Below are positions 1 through 9,232 of a stretch of 64,000 nt of DNA, in pieces. The position numbers were made by a program, and so were the translations under genes. The number at the start of each line of letters is the position of its first letter. Within the stretch, counting starts at the first letter, position 1. Origin of the DNA: Trinickia mobilis (GTDB lineage Bacteria > Pseudomonadota > Gammaproteobacteria > Burkholderiales > Burkholderiaceae); contig NZ_JAFLRF010000003.1 in the NCBI RefSeq assembly GCF_017315705.1, positions 163,142 through 227,141 on the forward strand, read 5' to 3'. Below the pieces are notes generated by a model. That model searched no databases and was not told the DNA's origin. It worked only from the letters and a program-made list of their open reading frames with translations.

Positions 1-423
1 ATCCACGTGCTCGGCATGCCGCGCCGCGAAGCCGAGGAGCGCGCGCGCCAGTATCTGGAGAAGGTGGGTCTCGCGCCGCGCGTCGAGAAGCAGTATCCGT
101 CGCATTTGTCGGGCGGCCAGCAGCAGCGCGTCGCGATTGCGCGCGCGCTCGCGATGAACCCCGACGTGATGCTGTTCGACGAGCCGACTTCGGCACTCGA
201 TCCGGAGCTCGTCGGCGAAGTGCTCAAGGTGATGCAGAAGCTCGCCGAGGAGGGCCGCACGATGATCGTCGTGACGCACGAGATGGGCTTCGCGCGCAAT
301 GTGTCGAACCACGTGATGTTCCTGCACCAAGGGCGCACCGAGGAACAGGGCGATCCGAAGATCGTGCTCACGCAGCCTACCAGCGAGCGCCTGAAGCAGT
401 TCCTCTCGGGCAGCCTGAAGTAG
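1..423 (+). CDS. Polar (basic) amino acid ABC transporter ATP-binding protein, 3' part
   Basis: The gene enters from the left edge, so its Walker A region is missing. What remains shows the ABC signature LSGGQQQR, Walker B ([14 protein letters not shown]) and the H-loop histidine in VTHEMGF, which is the pattern of the HisP/ArtP/GlnQ type of importer ATPases. The C-terminal end ([11 protein letters not shown]) is also typical of that group. It should energise uptake of a polar amino acid at the inner membrane. Because an ArgR-type regulator and the whole AST operon follow on the same strand, arginine or ornithine is the likely substrate (the aotJQMP-argR arrangement of Pseudomonas); that substrate call is inference. 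Confidence 0.9.
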   Translation: MHVLGMPRREAEERARQYLEKVGLAPRVEKQYPSHLSGGQQQRVAIARALAMNPDVMLFDEPTSALDPELVGEVLKVMQKLAEEGRTMIVVTHEMGFARNVSNHVMFLHQGRTEEQGDPKIVLTQPTSERLKQFLSGSLK

Positions 424-472
424 GCGGCGTGCCCGTTCGCACGGCCGCAGCCGTTCTTCTGCCGTCCAACTG

Positions 473-1534
473 ATGGTTCGGCCCGCCAGCCCCGCACACG
501 CGACGCAAGTGGCGATCGTCGCGTTGCCGCCTGTGTCGATGTCGGGTGTGGGGCCGATCGTCGATGCGCTCACGCTCGCCAACGAGATCGACGGGCGCCT
601 CTTGTACCGCTGGCAAGTCTGTTCGTGGGACGGGCGGCCCGTGTCGCTCTCGGGCGGCGCGCAATGGCCCGCCGACACCGCGTTCAACGACGGCATCGCC
701 TGCGACTGGCTGATCCTCGTCTCCGAGCGCTTCCAGCAGTTCGCCGACTACCGCCTCTTTCTCGCCAGCCTCGCGCGCGTGGGGCAGCGCACGCCGCTCG
801 TCACCGGCATCCATCACGGCGTCTGGTGGCTCGCGATGGCGGGGCAGCTCTCCGGCTATCGCGTGAGCGTCAACTGGGAAACCTATCAGCAGTTCGCCGA
901 GCAGTTCGAGCGCTCGATCGTCACGCAGCAGATCTTCGAAATCGACCGCGATCGCGCAACCTGCGCGGGCGGCCAGGCGACCGTCGACTTCATGCTCGCG
1001 ATGATCGGCCGCGATCACGGGCCGGAGCTGGCGGAGCGGATCGCCGATGCGCTCGGCGTCGGCGTGTTGCGGGCCGGCGAAGAGCGCCAGCGCATTCCGT
1101 TCGTCACCGCGCCGGGCGAGCGGCATCCGCGCCTGAACGATGCGCTGCTCCTCATGGAAGCGAACATCGAAGATCCGCTGACGACCGATGAAATCGCGGG
1201 GCTGGTCGGCGTGTCGCGCCGCCAGCTCGAACGCCTGTTTCGCCAATACCTCGGTTCGATGCCGTCGAAGTACTACCTCGGATTGCGTCTTCTGAAAGCG
1301 CGCACGCAACTGCAGCGCACGAGCAAATCGGTCGTGCAGGTCAGCTTGGCGTGCGGGTTTTCGTCGGCGGCGCATTTCTCGAACGCCTATCGCGAGCGCT
1401 TCGGCGTGACGCCGCGCGAGGACCGCCGCAACTGGATCGAAAAGCAGCACGGCGGCGAGGGCGCCGGCGCCGCGAAAGGACACGCGGGCGAGCCGCGCGC
1501 GGGCGCGATGATCGAGCGCCCGGATGAACCATGA
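473..1534 (+). CDS. argR: GlxA family transcriptional regulator (DJ-1/PfpI-like domain plus AraC HTH), probable ArgR of the AST operon
   Basis: A 353-residue protein. The first two thirds have the DJ-1/PfpI-like fold seen in GlxA-type regulators (starts with QVAIVALPPVSMSGVGPIVD), and about residues 215-320 form an AraC-type DNA-binding region with two helix-turn-helix units (DEIAGLVGVSRRQLERLF and QVSLACGFSSAAHFS). In Pseudomonas the AraC-family ArgR activates both arginine uptake and the aru (AST) operon; the position here, between the transporter ATPase and astC, argues for the same role. The gene starts about 50 bp after the ATPase gene. The symbol rests on context and domain type, not on an alignment. 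Confidence 0.82.
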   Translation: MVRPASPAHATQVAIVALPPVSMSGVGPIVDALTLANEIDGRLLYRWQVCSWDGRPVSLSGGAQWPADTAFNDGIACDWLILVSERFQQFADYRLFLASLARVGQRTPLVTGIHHGVWWLAMAGQLSGYRVSVNWETYQQFAEQFERSIVTQQIFEIDRDRATCAGGQATVDFMLAMIGRDHGPELAERIADALGVGVLRAGEERQRIPFVTAPGERHPRLNDALLLMEANIEDPLTTDEIAGLVGVSRRQLERLFRQYLGSMPSKYYLGLRLLKARTQLQRTSKSVVQVSLACGFSSAAHFSNAYRERFGVTPREDRRNWIEKQHGGEGAGAAKGHAGEPRAGAMIERPDEP

Positions 1535-1632
1535 ATCGTGTGACTTGAACCCCGATAGTTTGCGTCGCGTATGCGCAAGACGCGCTACGCATCGTTTCCT
1601 ACACTACTGACATTGCCCAACGAGGATTAGCC

Positions 1633-2868
1633 ATGAACGACCTGACTGTGAACCGCCAGACCTTCGACGAAGTCATGGTGCCGGTGTTTTCGCCCGCCGC
1701 CTTCGTGCCGGACCGCGGCGAGGGCTCGCGCGTCTGGGACACGCAGGGCCGCGACTATATCGACTTCACCGGCGGCATCGCGGTGACGGCGCTCGGGCAC
1801 TCGCATCCGGAACTGCTGCGCGTGCTGCGCGAGCAGGGCGAGAAGGTGTGGCACGTCAGCAATGCGTACACGAACGAGCCGGTGCTGCGCCTCGCCAAGC
1901 GCCTCGAAGCCCTGACGTTCGCGGACCGCGCGTTCTTCGCGAACTCCGGCGCCGAAGCGAACGAAGCGGCGCTCAAGCTCGCGCGCCGCGTGGCGGTCGA
2001 GCGTCACGGCGAGGACAAGTACGAGATCGTGTCGTTCACGCAGTCGTTCCACGGGCGCACCTTCTTCACGGTCAGCGTGGGCGGCCAGCCGAAATACGCG
2101 GAAGGCTTCGGCCCGCAGCCGGCCGGCATCCTCCACCTGCCGTACAACGACGTCGAAGCGGCCAGGCAGGCCATCGGCCCGAAGACCTGCGCGGTCATCG
2201 TCGAGCCGATCCAGGGCGAAGGCGGCGTGATTCCGGCCGATCCCGCGTTCCTGCGCGCGCTGCGCGAAGCGTGCGACGCGCACGGCGCGCTGCTGATTTT
2301 CGACGAGGTGCAAACGGGCGTCGGCCGCACGGGTCATTTCTACGCCTACATGGATACGGGCGTGACGCCGGACATCCTCACCACGGCCAAGTCGCTCGGC
2401 AACGGCTTCCCGATCGGCGCGATGCTGACGACGAAGGAAATCGCCGCGCACTTCAAGGTCGGCGTGCACGGCACGACGTACGGCGGCAATCCGTTGGGTG
2501 CTGCGATCGCCGACAAGGTCGTCGAGCTGGTCAGCGCACCGGCGCTGCTTGAAGGCGTGCAAACGAAAAGCGCGGCGATCAAGGCGAAGCTCGCCGAGCT
2601 GAACCAGCGCTTCGGCATCTTCACGGAAGTGCGCGGCAAGGGTCTCCTGATAGGCGCCGAGCTGACGAGCGCATACGAAGGCCGCGCGAAGGACTTCGTG
2701 AACGCGGCCGCCAAGCACGGCGCGATGCTGTTGATCGCCGGCCCGAACGTGCTGCGCTTCGCGCCGTCGCTGATCATCCCGCAGGCCGACATCGACGAAG
2801 GCTTCGCGCGTCTTGCGAAGGCGATCGAGGAAGTGGTCGGCGCGACGAGCGAAGCGCACGCCAAGTAA
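1633..2868 (+). CDS. astC: Succinylornithine/acetylornithine aminotransferase
   Basis: A 411-residue class III, PLP-dependent aminotransferase. It has the ArgD/AstC pattern: N-terminal [30 protein letters not shown], the [13 protein letters not shown] aspartate segment and the PLP lysine at about residue 253 in [11 protein letters not shown]. It converts N2-succinylornithine and 2-oxoglutarate to N-succinylglutamate semialdehyde and glutamate, step three of the AST pathway, in the cytoplasm. A GAGG Shine-Dalgarno lies 7 bases before the ATG. It is first in the six-gene ast run. ArgD-like side activity with acetylornithine is common in this family and cannot be excluded. Confidence 0.93.
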   Translation: MNDLTVNRQTFDEVMVPVFSPAAFVPDRGEGSRVWDTQGRDYIDFTGGIAVTALGHSHPELLRVLREQGEKVWHVSNAYTNEPVLRLAKRLEALTFADRAFFANSGAEANEAALKLARRVAVERHGEDKYEIVSFTQSFHGRTFFTVSVGGQPKYAEGFGPQPAGILHLPYNDVEAARQAIGPKTCAVIVEPIQGEGGVIPADPAFLRALREACDAHGALLIFDEVQTGVGRTGHFYAYMDTGVTPDILTTAKSLGNGFPIGAMLTTKEIAAHFKVGVHGTTYGGNPLGAAIADKVVELVSAPALLEGVQTKSAAIKAKLAELNQRFGIFTEVRGKGLLIGAELTSAYEGRAKDFVNAAAKHGAMLLIAGPNVLRFAPSLIIPQADIDEGFARLAKAIEEVVGATSEAHAK

Positions 2869-2924
2869 CGGATTCGATGGCGCGCCCCATGCAACGCGCG
2901 ATCCACTCAAACACTGGAACGATG

Positions 2925-4022
2925 ATGCTCTACGTACGCCCGGGAAGACTGTCCGATCTCGATGCGCTCGAACACATGGCGCGCACCGCGCAGCCCGTGC
3001 TGCACTCGCTGCCGCATGACAGGAAGGCGCTGGAGGCGCGCGTCGCGCTGTCCGAGGACTCGTTTCGCGCGGAAGTCGATTTTCCGGGCGAGGAGTTTTA
3101 TCTCTTCGTGCTCGAGGACGGTGCGAGCGGCAAGCTGTTCGGCACGGCGAGCATCGTCGCCGCGGCGGGCTACTCGGAGCCGTTCTACGCGTTTCGTAAC
3201 GACGCGCTGATCCACGCGTCGCGCGAGCTGCACGTGAACCGCAAGATTCACGCGCTGACGATGTCGCACGAGCTGACCGGCATGAGCCGCCTCGCGGGCT
3301 TCTATATCGACCCGTCGCTGCGCGGCGATGCGGCCGCGCACCTGATGTCGCGCGCGCGGATGATGTATATCGCCGCGAACCGCAAGCGCTTCACGCCGGA
3401 AGTGTTTTCGCTGCTGCTCGGCGTGACCGACGAGAACGGCGTATCGCCGTTCTGGGAGGCGGTCGGGCGCAAGTTCTTCGGCCGCAACTTCGCGGATGTC
3501 GACGTCGCCTCGGGCGGACGCAGCCGCACGTTCATCGCCGAGGTGATGCCGAGCTATCCGCTCTACGTGCCGCTCTTGCCTGAAGCGGCGCAGCGCGTGC
3601 TCGGCGAGCCGGACGAGCACGCGCTCCTCGCTTACGACATTCAGCTCGAAGAAGGCTTCGAGCCGGATCGCTACGTCGATATCTTCGATGCCGGCCCGGT
3701 GTTGACGGCGCAGGTCGATCGCAGCGCGTGCGTCGCGCGCAACGAAGCGCGCGTCGTGCACGAGATCGCGGCGGCGGACGCTCGGTCGGCCACTGCGTCG
3801 GCCACGACCTACCTCGTTTCGAGCAACCGTGCGGGCGACTTCCGCTGCGTGCTGGCCGAGCTGCCGCACGAACGTGCAGCGGGCGCGCCGCTCGCGAGCG
3901 CGGCGCGCGCCGCGCTCGGCGTGCAGGACGGCGACACGGTGCGCTGCGTGCGGCTGCATCAGCGTGAGCTCGACGTCGACAGCGAAACCGGCACGGATAA
4001 CCCTCAAGGAGTTGGACCATGA
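2925..4022 (+). CDS. astA: Arginine N-succinyltransferase, alpha subunit (AruF-type)
   Basis: First enzyme of the AST pathway: arginine plus succinyl-CoA gives N2-succinylarginine. Family features are the N-terminal MLYVRPGRLSDLDALEHMA, the GEEFYLFVLED strand, LTMSHELTGMSRLAGFYIDP and SRARMMYIA. Many beta- and gamma-proteobacteria carry two paralogous AstA subunits in tandem, and this is the first. I start at 2925 because it lies six bases after GGA (2916-2918) and gives the usual N terminus; ATG at 2922 and a longer start at 2877 are possible. The stop overlaps the next start (ATGA), so the two subunits are probably translationally coupled. Length 365 residues. Confidence 0.9.
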   Translation: MLYVRPGRLSDLDALEHMARTAQPVLHSLPHDRKALEARVALSEDSFRAEVDFPGEEFYLFVLEDGASGKLFGTASIVAAAGYSEPFYAFRNDALIHASRELHVNRKIHALTMSHELTGMSRLAGFYIDPSLRGDAAAHLMSRARMMYIAANRKRFTPEVFSLLLGVTDENGVSPFWEAVGRKFFGRNFADVDVASGGRSRTFIAEVMPSYPLYVPLLPEAAQRVLGEPDEHALLAYDIQLEEGFEPDRYVDIFDAGPVLTAQVDRSACVARNEARVVHEIAAADARSATASATTYLVSSNRAGDFRCVLAELPHERAAGAPLASAARAALGVQDGDTVRCVRLHQRELDVDSETGTDNPQGVGP

Positions 4023-5161
4023 TCGTCGTTCGCGTCGTCAAGCCGAGCGATGTGGACGCGCTCGTCTCGCTCGCGCAGGAGACCGGCCCGGGTCTCACCA
4101 CGTTCAAACCCGATCGCGACGCGCTCGCCGCGCGCATCGCACGCTCGCAAAAGACGATGGACGGGCGTGCTGCGCCTCACGAGGCGGGCTACTTCTTCGT
4201 GATGGAAGACACGGCGACGGGCGATGTCGCGGGCGTCTGCGGCATCGAGACGCAAGTCGGCCTCGAGCAGCCGTTCTACAACTACCGCGTGAGCACGGTC
4301 GTGCACGCGAGCCAGGATCTCGGCGTGTGGACCAAGATGTCGGCGCTCAACATTTCGCACGACCTCACCGGTTACGCCGAGGCGTGCTCGCTGTTCCTGA
4401 GCCCGCGCTATCGGACGGGCGGCGTCGGCGGCTTGCTTTCGCGCTCGCGCTTCATGTTCATCGCGCAGTTCCGCGACCGCTTTCCGGAGCGCATCTGCGC
4501 CGAGTTGCGCGGGCATTTCGACGAGGACGGCACGTCGCCGTTCTGGCGCGCGGTCGGCTCGCACTTCTATCAGATCGATTTCAACGCGGCCGATTATCTG
4601 AGCGCGCACGGCCGCAAGTCGTTTCTCGCGGAACTGATGCCGCGCTATCCGGTGTACGTCGACTTGCTGCCGCAGGAGGCGCAGGACTGCGTCGGCGTCA
4701 CGCATCGCGACACGGCGCCGGCACGCAAGATGCTCGAAGCCGAAGGGCTGCGCTATCAGAACCACGTCGACATCTTCGACGCGGGCCCCGTCCTCGAATG
4801 CCATGTCTCGGACTTGCGCACGGTGCGCGAGAGCGCCGTGGTGCCGGTCGAGATCGGCGCCGCGCCCGCCGGCGACGACGCGCCGCGCTCGCTCGTGTCG
4901 AATACGTCGCTTGGCGGCTTCCGTGTCGGCGTTGCGGCAGGAATCGTGGATGACGGCGTGTTCCGTTTGACGGCTGAAGAAGCTGCCGCGCTCAACGTCA
5001 AAGCCGGCGACCCCGTGCGTGTGTTGCCGCTCTCAAGAGAACGCCGGGCCGCCCCAAGTTCTTCGCCCGACAGGAAGTCCCCTTGGGGGATTGACCCCCT
5101 CGGGGGGCCTGGCGCAAAGCGCCAGGGTGGGGGCGCATTCACATCTAAACAGCAGAGATGA
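4019..5161 (+). CDS. astA: Arginine N-succinyltransferase, beta subunit (AruG-type), with repeat-encoded C-terminal extension
   Basis: Second AstA paralogue (MIVVRVVKPSDVDALVSLA at the N terminus, HDLTGYAEACSLFLSP, LLSRSRFMFIA). It should form the heteromeric succinyltransferase with the preceding subunit, to which it is joined by an ATGA overlap. It is 380 residues long, against roughly 340-350 usual for the family. The last ~39 residues (from RRAAPSSSPDR) are encoded by an inserted palindromic repeat (5043-5136) and look nothing like the family; the native end was probably near VRVLPLSRE. The extension then ends with a stop that overlaps an ATG at 5158. Confidence 0.9.
   Translation: MIVVRVVKPSDVDALVSLAQETGPGLTTFKPDRDALAARIARSQKTMDGRAAPHEAGYFFVMEDTATGDVAGVCGIETQVGLEQPFYNYRVSTVVHASQDLGVWTKMSALNISHDLTGYAEACSLFLSPRYRTGGVGGLLSRSRFMFIAQFRDRFPERICAELRGHFDEDGTSPFWRAVGSHFYQIDFNAADYLSAHGRKSFLAELMPRYPVYVDLLPQEAQDCVGVTHRDTAPARKMLEAEGLRYQNHVDIFDAGPVLECHVSDLRTVRESAVVPVEIGAAPAGDDAPRSLVSNTSLGGFRVGVAAGIVDDGVFRLTAEEAAALNVKAGDPVRVLPLSRERRAAPSSSPDRKSPWGIDPLGGPGAKRQGGGAFTSKQQR
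5043..5136 (-). repeat. Modular palindromic intergenic repeat, copy A
   Basis: Read on the minus strand it has the skeleton shared with copies B-E: a C-rich start (CCCCCACCCTGG), a short palindrome (CCTGGCGCTTTGCGCCAGG), CCCCCCGAGGGGG and the end CTTGGGGCGGCCCGGC. This copy points against the direction of transcription, so it does not supply a ribosome binding site. It lies between astA-beta and astD and is read through as the C-terminal tail of AstA-beta. Confidence 0.75.
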
Positions 5162-5163
5162 CC

Positions 5164-6627
5164 ATGACTGAACTCTTTATCGACGGCGAATGGGCCGCCG
5201 CGAGCGGACCCGCTTTTTCGTCGCGCAATCCGGGCACGGGCGCGACCGTGTGGGAAGGCAAGAGCGCCTCGGCCGACGACGTCGACCGTGCGGTGAAGAG
5301 CGCACGCCGCGCATTCGCGAAGTGGTCCGCGACGAGCTTCGAAGCGCGCTGCGCCATCGCGCGCCGCTTCGCGGCTGTGCTGATCGAACGCAAGGAAGCG
5401 ATCGCGCACGCGATCGGCCGCGAGACCGGCAAGCCGCTGTGGGAAGCGCGCACCGAAGTCGCCACGATGGCGGCCAAGGTCGAGATCTCGATCACGTCGT
5501 ATCAGGAGCGCACCGGCGAGAAGCGCGCACCGATGGCCGATGGCGTAGCGGTACTGCGCCACCGTCCGCATGGCGTCGTCGCCGTGTTCGGGCCGTATAA
5601 CTTCCCGGGACACTTGCCGAACGGGCACATCGTGCCGGCGCTGATCGCGGGCAACGCGGTCGTGTTCAAGCCGTCCGAGCTTGCGCCGGACGTTGCGCGC
5701 GCAACGGTCGAGGTGTGGCGCGATGCCGGCTTGCCCGCGGGCGTGCTCAATCTCGTGCAGGGCGAGAAGGACACGGGCATCGCGCTCGCGAATCACCGTC
5801 AGATCGACGGCCTCTTCTTCACGGGCAGCTCGGATACCGGCACGCTCCTGCACAAGCAGTTCGGCGGACGCCCGGAAATCGTGCTCGCGCTCGAGATGGG
5901 CGGCAACAATCCGCTCGTCGTCGCCGATGTCGCGGACATCGATGCGGCCGTGCATCACACGATTCAGTCGGCGTTCCTGTCGGCAGGACAGCGCTGCACG
6001 TGCGCGCGCCGCATCTTCGTGCCGGACAACGCATTCGGCGAGCGTTACCTGGCGCGCTTCACCGAAGTGAGTTCGCGGATCGCGTACGGCCTGTACGACG
6101 CCGATCCGCAGCCGTTCATGGGCGCGGTGGTGTCGGCGCGCGCGGCGTCGCGGCTGGTTCAGGCGCAAAGCCGTTTGATCGAGAGCGGTGCAAAGGCGCT
6201 CTTGAAGATGGAACAGCGCGACCCGCAGCTCGGCTTCGTGAGCCCGGCGATTCTGGATGTCACGGCGCTAAGCGAATTGCCCGATGAGGAGCACTTCGGG
6301 CCTTTGGCGCAAATCGTCCGCTACGCGAGCTTCGACGAAGCGATCGAGCGCGCGAACGACACGGTCTACGGCCTCTCGGCTGGCTTGCTCGCCGACGACG
6401 AAGCCGCCTGGACGCATTTCCAGCGCACGATCCGCGCCGGCATCGTCAACTGGAACCGGCCGACCAACGGAGCGTCGTCTGCCGCGCCGTTCGGCGGCAC
6501 CGGACGCTCGGGCAACCATCGCCCAAGCGCCTACTATGCAGCCGATTACTGCGCGTACCCGATGGCCTCGGTCGAAAGCGCGCAACTGCAAATGCCCGCG
6601 AGCGTCTCGCCGGGCCTTCACTTCTAA
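5164..6627 (+). CDS. astD: N-succinylglutamate 5-semialdehyde dehydrogenase
   Basis: A 487-residue NAD(P)-dependent aldehyde dehydrogenase, step four of the AST pathway (succinylglutamate semialdehyde to succinylglutamate). It begins MTELFIDGEWAAASGP, has the cofactor-side GPYNFPGHLPNGH segment, LALEMGGNNPLVV with the general-base glutamate, and the catalytic cysteine in SAGQRCTCARR (residue about 278). A second cysteine follows two residues later. ATG at 5158, overlapping the previous stop, would add two residues; 5164 gives the usual N terminus and has AGAGA just upstream. Confidence 0.93.
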   Translation: MTELFIDGEWAAASGPAFSSRNPGTGATVWEGKSASADDVDRAVKSARRAFAKWSATSFEARCAIARRFAAVLIERKEAIAHAIGRETGKPLWEARTEVATMAAKVEISITSYQERTGEKRAPMADGVAVLRHRPHGVVAVFGPYNFPGHLPNGHIVPALIAGNAVVFKPSELAPDVARATVEVWRDAGLPAGVLNLVQGEKDTGIALANHRQIDGLFFTGSSDTGTLLHKQFGGRPEIVLALEMGGNNPLVVADVADIDAAVHHTIQSAFLSAGQRCTCARRIFVPDNAFGERYLARFTEVSSRIAYGLYDADPQPFMGAVVSARAASRLVQAQSRLIESGAKALLKMEQRDPQLGFVSPAILDVTALSELPDEEHFGPLAQIVRYASFDEAIERANDTVYGLSAGLLADDEAAWTHFQRTIRAGIVNWNRPTNGASSAAPFGGTGRSGNHRPSAYYAADYCAYPMASVESAQLQMPASVSPGLHF

Positions 6628-6636
6628 GGACTGGCT

Positions 6637-7977
6637 ATGGAAGCTCGGGAAGCCAATTTCGACGGACTCGTAGGTCCGACGCACAACTACGCAGGGCTCT
6701 CGTTCGGCAACGTGGCCTCGCAGAACAACGAGAAGTCGGTTGCCGATCCGAAGGCGGCGGCCAAGCAAGGCTTGCGCAAGATGAAGCAGCTTGCCGACCT
6801 CGGTTTCCTGCAAGGCGTGCTGCCGCCGCAGGAGCGTCCGTCGCTGCGCCTGTTGCGCGAGCTCGGGTTCTCGGGCAACGAGACGCGCGTGATCGAGCGC
6901 GCGGCGAAGGAAGCGCCGGAGCTGCTGGCGGCCGCGAGCTCGGCCTCGGCGATGTGGACGGCCAATGCGGCGACGGTGAGCCCGTCGGCCGATACGCACG
7001 ACGGCCGCGTCCACTTCACGCCCGCCAATCTCACGAGCAAGCTGCATCGCGCGATCGAGCACGAAGCGACGCGCCGCACGCTGCGCGCGATCTTCGCCGA
7101 CGAAGCGCGCTTCGCCGTGCACGACGCCCTGCCGGGCACGCCCGCGCTCGGCGACGAGGGCGCGGCGAACCACACGCGGTTTTGCGCGGAGTACGGCAAG
7201 CGCGGCGTCGAATGCTTCGTCTATGGACGCAGCGAGTACCGCCGCGGGCCGGAGCCCAAGCGCTATCCGGCGCGCCAGACGTTCGAAGCGAGCCGCGCGG
7301 TCGCGCAGCGGCACGGCCTCGACGACACGGCGACCGTCTACGCGCAGCAAAGCCCCGACGTGATCGACGCAGGCGTATTCCACAACGACGTGATCGCAGT
7401 CGGCAATCGCGAAACGCTCTTTTGCCACGAGCGCGCGTTCGTCGACCAGAGCGCCGTCTACGATCAGTTGCGCACGCAACTGTCGAAGCAGGGCGCCGCG
7501 TTCAACGTGATCGAGGTGCCGGACGCGCAGGTGAGCGTGGCCGATGCGGTGTCCTCGTATCTGTTCAACAGCCAGTTGCTGACGCGCCCGGACGGCAAGC
7601 AGGCGCTCGTCGTGCCGCAGGAGTGCCGCGAGAACCCGCGCGTGGCCGAGTATCTGGACCGGCTCATGAGCGGCTCGGGCCCGATCGACGATCTGCTCGT
7701 CTTCGATCTGCGCGAGAGCATGAAGAACGGCGGAGGCCCGGCGTGCCTGCGCCTGCGCGTGGTGTTGAACGAACCGGAGCGTGCGGCGGTGAAACCCGGT
7801 GTCTGGATCGACGACACGCTGTTCGGCCGGCTCGATGCCTGGATCGAAACGCACTACCGCGACCGCCTGACGCCGTCCGACCTGGCCGATCCGAGCCTGC
7901 TCGTTCAATCGCGCACCGCGCTCGACGAACTGACGCAAATCCTCGGCTTGGGCTCGCTCTATGACTTCCAGCGCTGA
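6637..7977 (+). CDS. astB: N-succinylarginine dihydrolase
   Basis: A 446-residue member of the amidinotransferase-fold dihydrolases. It hydrolyses N2-succinylarginine to succinylornithine, two ammonia and CO2, the second AST step. Diagnostic segments are the N-terminal [35 protein letters not shown], a central histidine region ([12 protein letters not shown]) and the C-terminal catalytic cysteine in [13 protein letters not shown] (residue about 370). It starts nine bases after astD and its end overlaps the astE start by 17 bases. Confidence 0.94.
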   Translation: MEAREANFDGLVGPTHNYAGLSFGNVASQNNEKSVADPKAAAKQGLRKMKQLADLGFLQGVLPPQERPSLRLLRELGFSGNETRVIERAAKEAPELLAAASSASAMWTANAATVSPSADTHDGRVHFTPANLTSKLHRAIEHEATRRTLRAIFADEARFAVHDALPGTPALGDEGAANHTRFCAEYGKRGVECFVYGRSEYRRGPEPKRYPARQTFEASRAVAQRHGLDDTATVYAQQSPDVIDAGVFHNDVIAVGNRETLFCHERAFVDQSAVYDQLRTQLSKQGAAFNVIEVPDAQVSVADAVSSYLFNSQLLTRPDGKQALVVPQECRENPRVAEYLDRLMSGSGPIDDLLVFDLRESMKNGGGPACLRLRVVLNEPERAAVKPGVWIDDTLFGRLDAWIETHYRDRLTPSDLADPSLLVQSRTALDELTQILGLGSLYDFQR

Positions 7978-9013
7978 GCGCGGCACGCCGGGTCTCACCG
8001 CAGATTTCCTGGCGTTCACGCTCGCGGGCCGGCGGCCCGCTGCCGGGCAGGAAGCGCTGACGTGCGCGAACGGCGTGCGCGCCGCGTGGCTCGACGACGG
8101 CATCCTGCAACTGGAGCCGTCGGCCACCGATGAAAAGACGCGCAGCGTGCTCGTATCGGCGGGTATTCACGGTGACGAAACGGCGCCGATCGAACTGCTG
8201 TCGTTGATCGTGCGCGATATCGCGAGCGGGGCGCTGCCGCTCGCTTGCCGCTTGCTGATCGTGCTCGGCAACCTCGATGCGATGCGTACGTCGTGCCGCT
8301 ATGTCGATGACGATCTAAACCGCCTGTTCAGCGGCAAGCATGCGCAATTGCCGCAAAGTCGCGAAGCGCCGCGCGCGGCGACGCTCGAGCAGGCGGCGCG
8401 TGATTTCTTTGCACGTGCCGCCAGCGCCGCCGACGCGCGCTGGCACATCGATATGCACACGGCCATTCGTGCGTCGGTGTTCGAGCAGTTTGCGCTGCTG
8501 CCGCATACGGGGGTGCCGCTGTCGCGGGCCATGTTCGAGTGGCTGCGCGATGCGCGAATTGCCGCTGTGCTGCTGCATACGGCCAAGGGCAATACGTACT
8601 CGCATTTCACCGGGCGAACGTGCGGCGCGCAGGCTTGCACGCTGGAGCTTGGGAAAGTGAGACCGTTCGGCCAGAACGACTTGACGCGGTTTGCCGGCGC
8701 GGATAGCGCGGTGCGGCAGATGGTGTCGGGGGCAGAGGACGCTCAGGATGCGCCGATGCCGCGCGTGTTTACGGTGATCGGTCAGATTACCAAGCAGAGC
8801 GATCAGCTCGAATTGCACGTGGCTGCCGACGTGCCGAACTTCACGGCGTTCGCCAAGGGCACGTTGCTCGCGCGGGATGGGGAATACCGTTATACGGTCT
8901 GGCACGATGAGGAGCGGATTGTGTTTCCGAATCCTTCGGTCAAACCTGGCCTGCGGGCGGGGTTGATGGTCGTGGAGACTACGCAGCAGACGCTTGCTGC
9001 GCTTGTGGGTTGA
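7961..9013 (+). CDS. astE: Succinylglutamate desuccinylase
   Basis: A 350-residue zinc carboxypeptidase-like enzyme and last AST step: succinylglutamate to glutamate and succinate. The zinc ligands are visible as His70 and Glu73 in IHGDETAP and a histidine in [10 protein letters not shown] (about residue 166); [11 protein letters not shown] carries the expected catalytic glutamate. It starts inside the 3' end of astB, the tightest coupling in the operon, and closes the AST gene set. Confidence 0.93.
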   Translation: MTSSAERGTPGLTADFLAFTLAGRRPAAGQEALTCANGVRAAWLDDGILQLEPSATDEKTRSVLVSAGIHGDETAPIELLSLIVRDIASGALPLACRLLIVLGNLDAMRTSCRYVDDDLNRLFSGKHAQLPQSREAPRAATLEQAARDFFARAASAADARWHIDMHTAIRASVFEQFALLPHTGVPLSRAMFEWLRDARIAAVLLHTAKGNTYSHFTGRTCGAQACTLELGKVRPFGQNDLTRFAGADSAVRQMVSGAEDAQDAPMPRVFTVIGQITKQSDQLELHVAADVPNFTAFAKGTLLARDGEYRYTVWHDEERIVFPNPSVKPGLRAGLMVVETTQQTLAALVG

Positions 9014-9232
9014 TTGTTGTTGCGCTTGGCATGCCGCAAATCTGTCATTGCGACGATACGCCAGGCCCCAAGCCTTATCTATTCGACGCTGTCGAGCAAC
9101 CGTCCAAGTCAGCACCTGCCCCACGCTCGCCATCGTATAATCACCCGCAAATTCGAGACGGAATCCGGCCGGGATTCCGACAAAAGACGCCTTAGTAAAA
9201 GATATCAAGCGTACGTGCGAGGGACATTCGAG

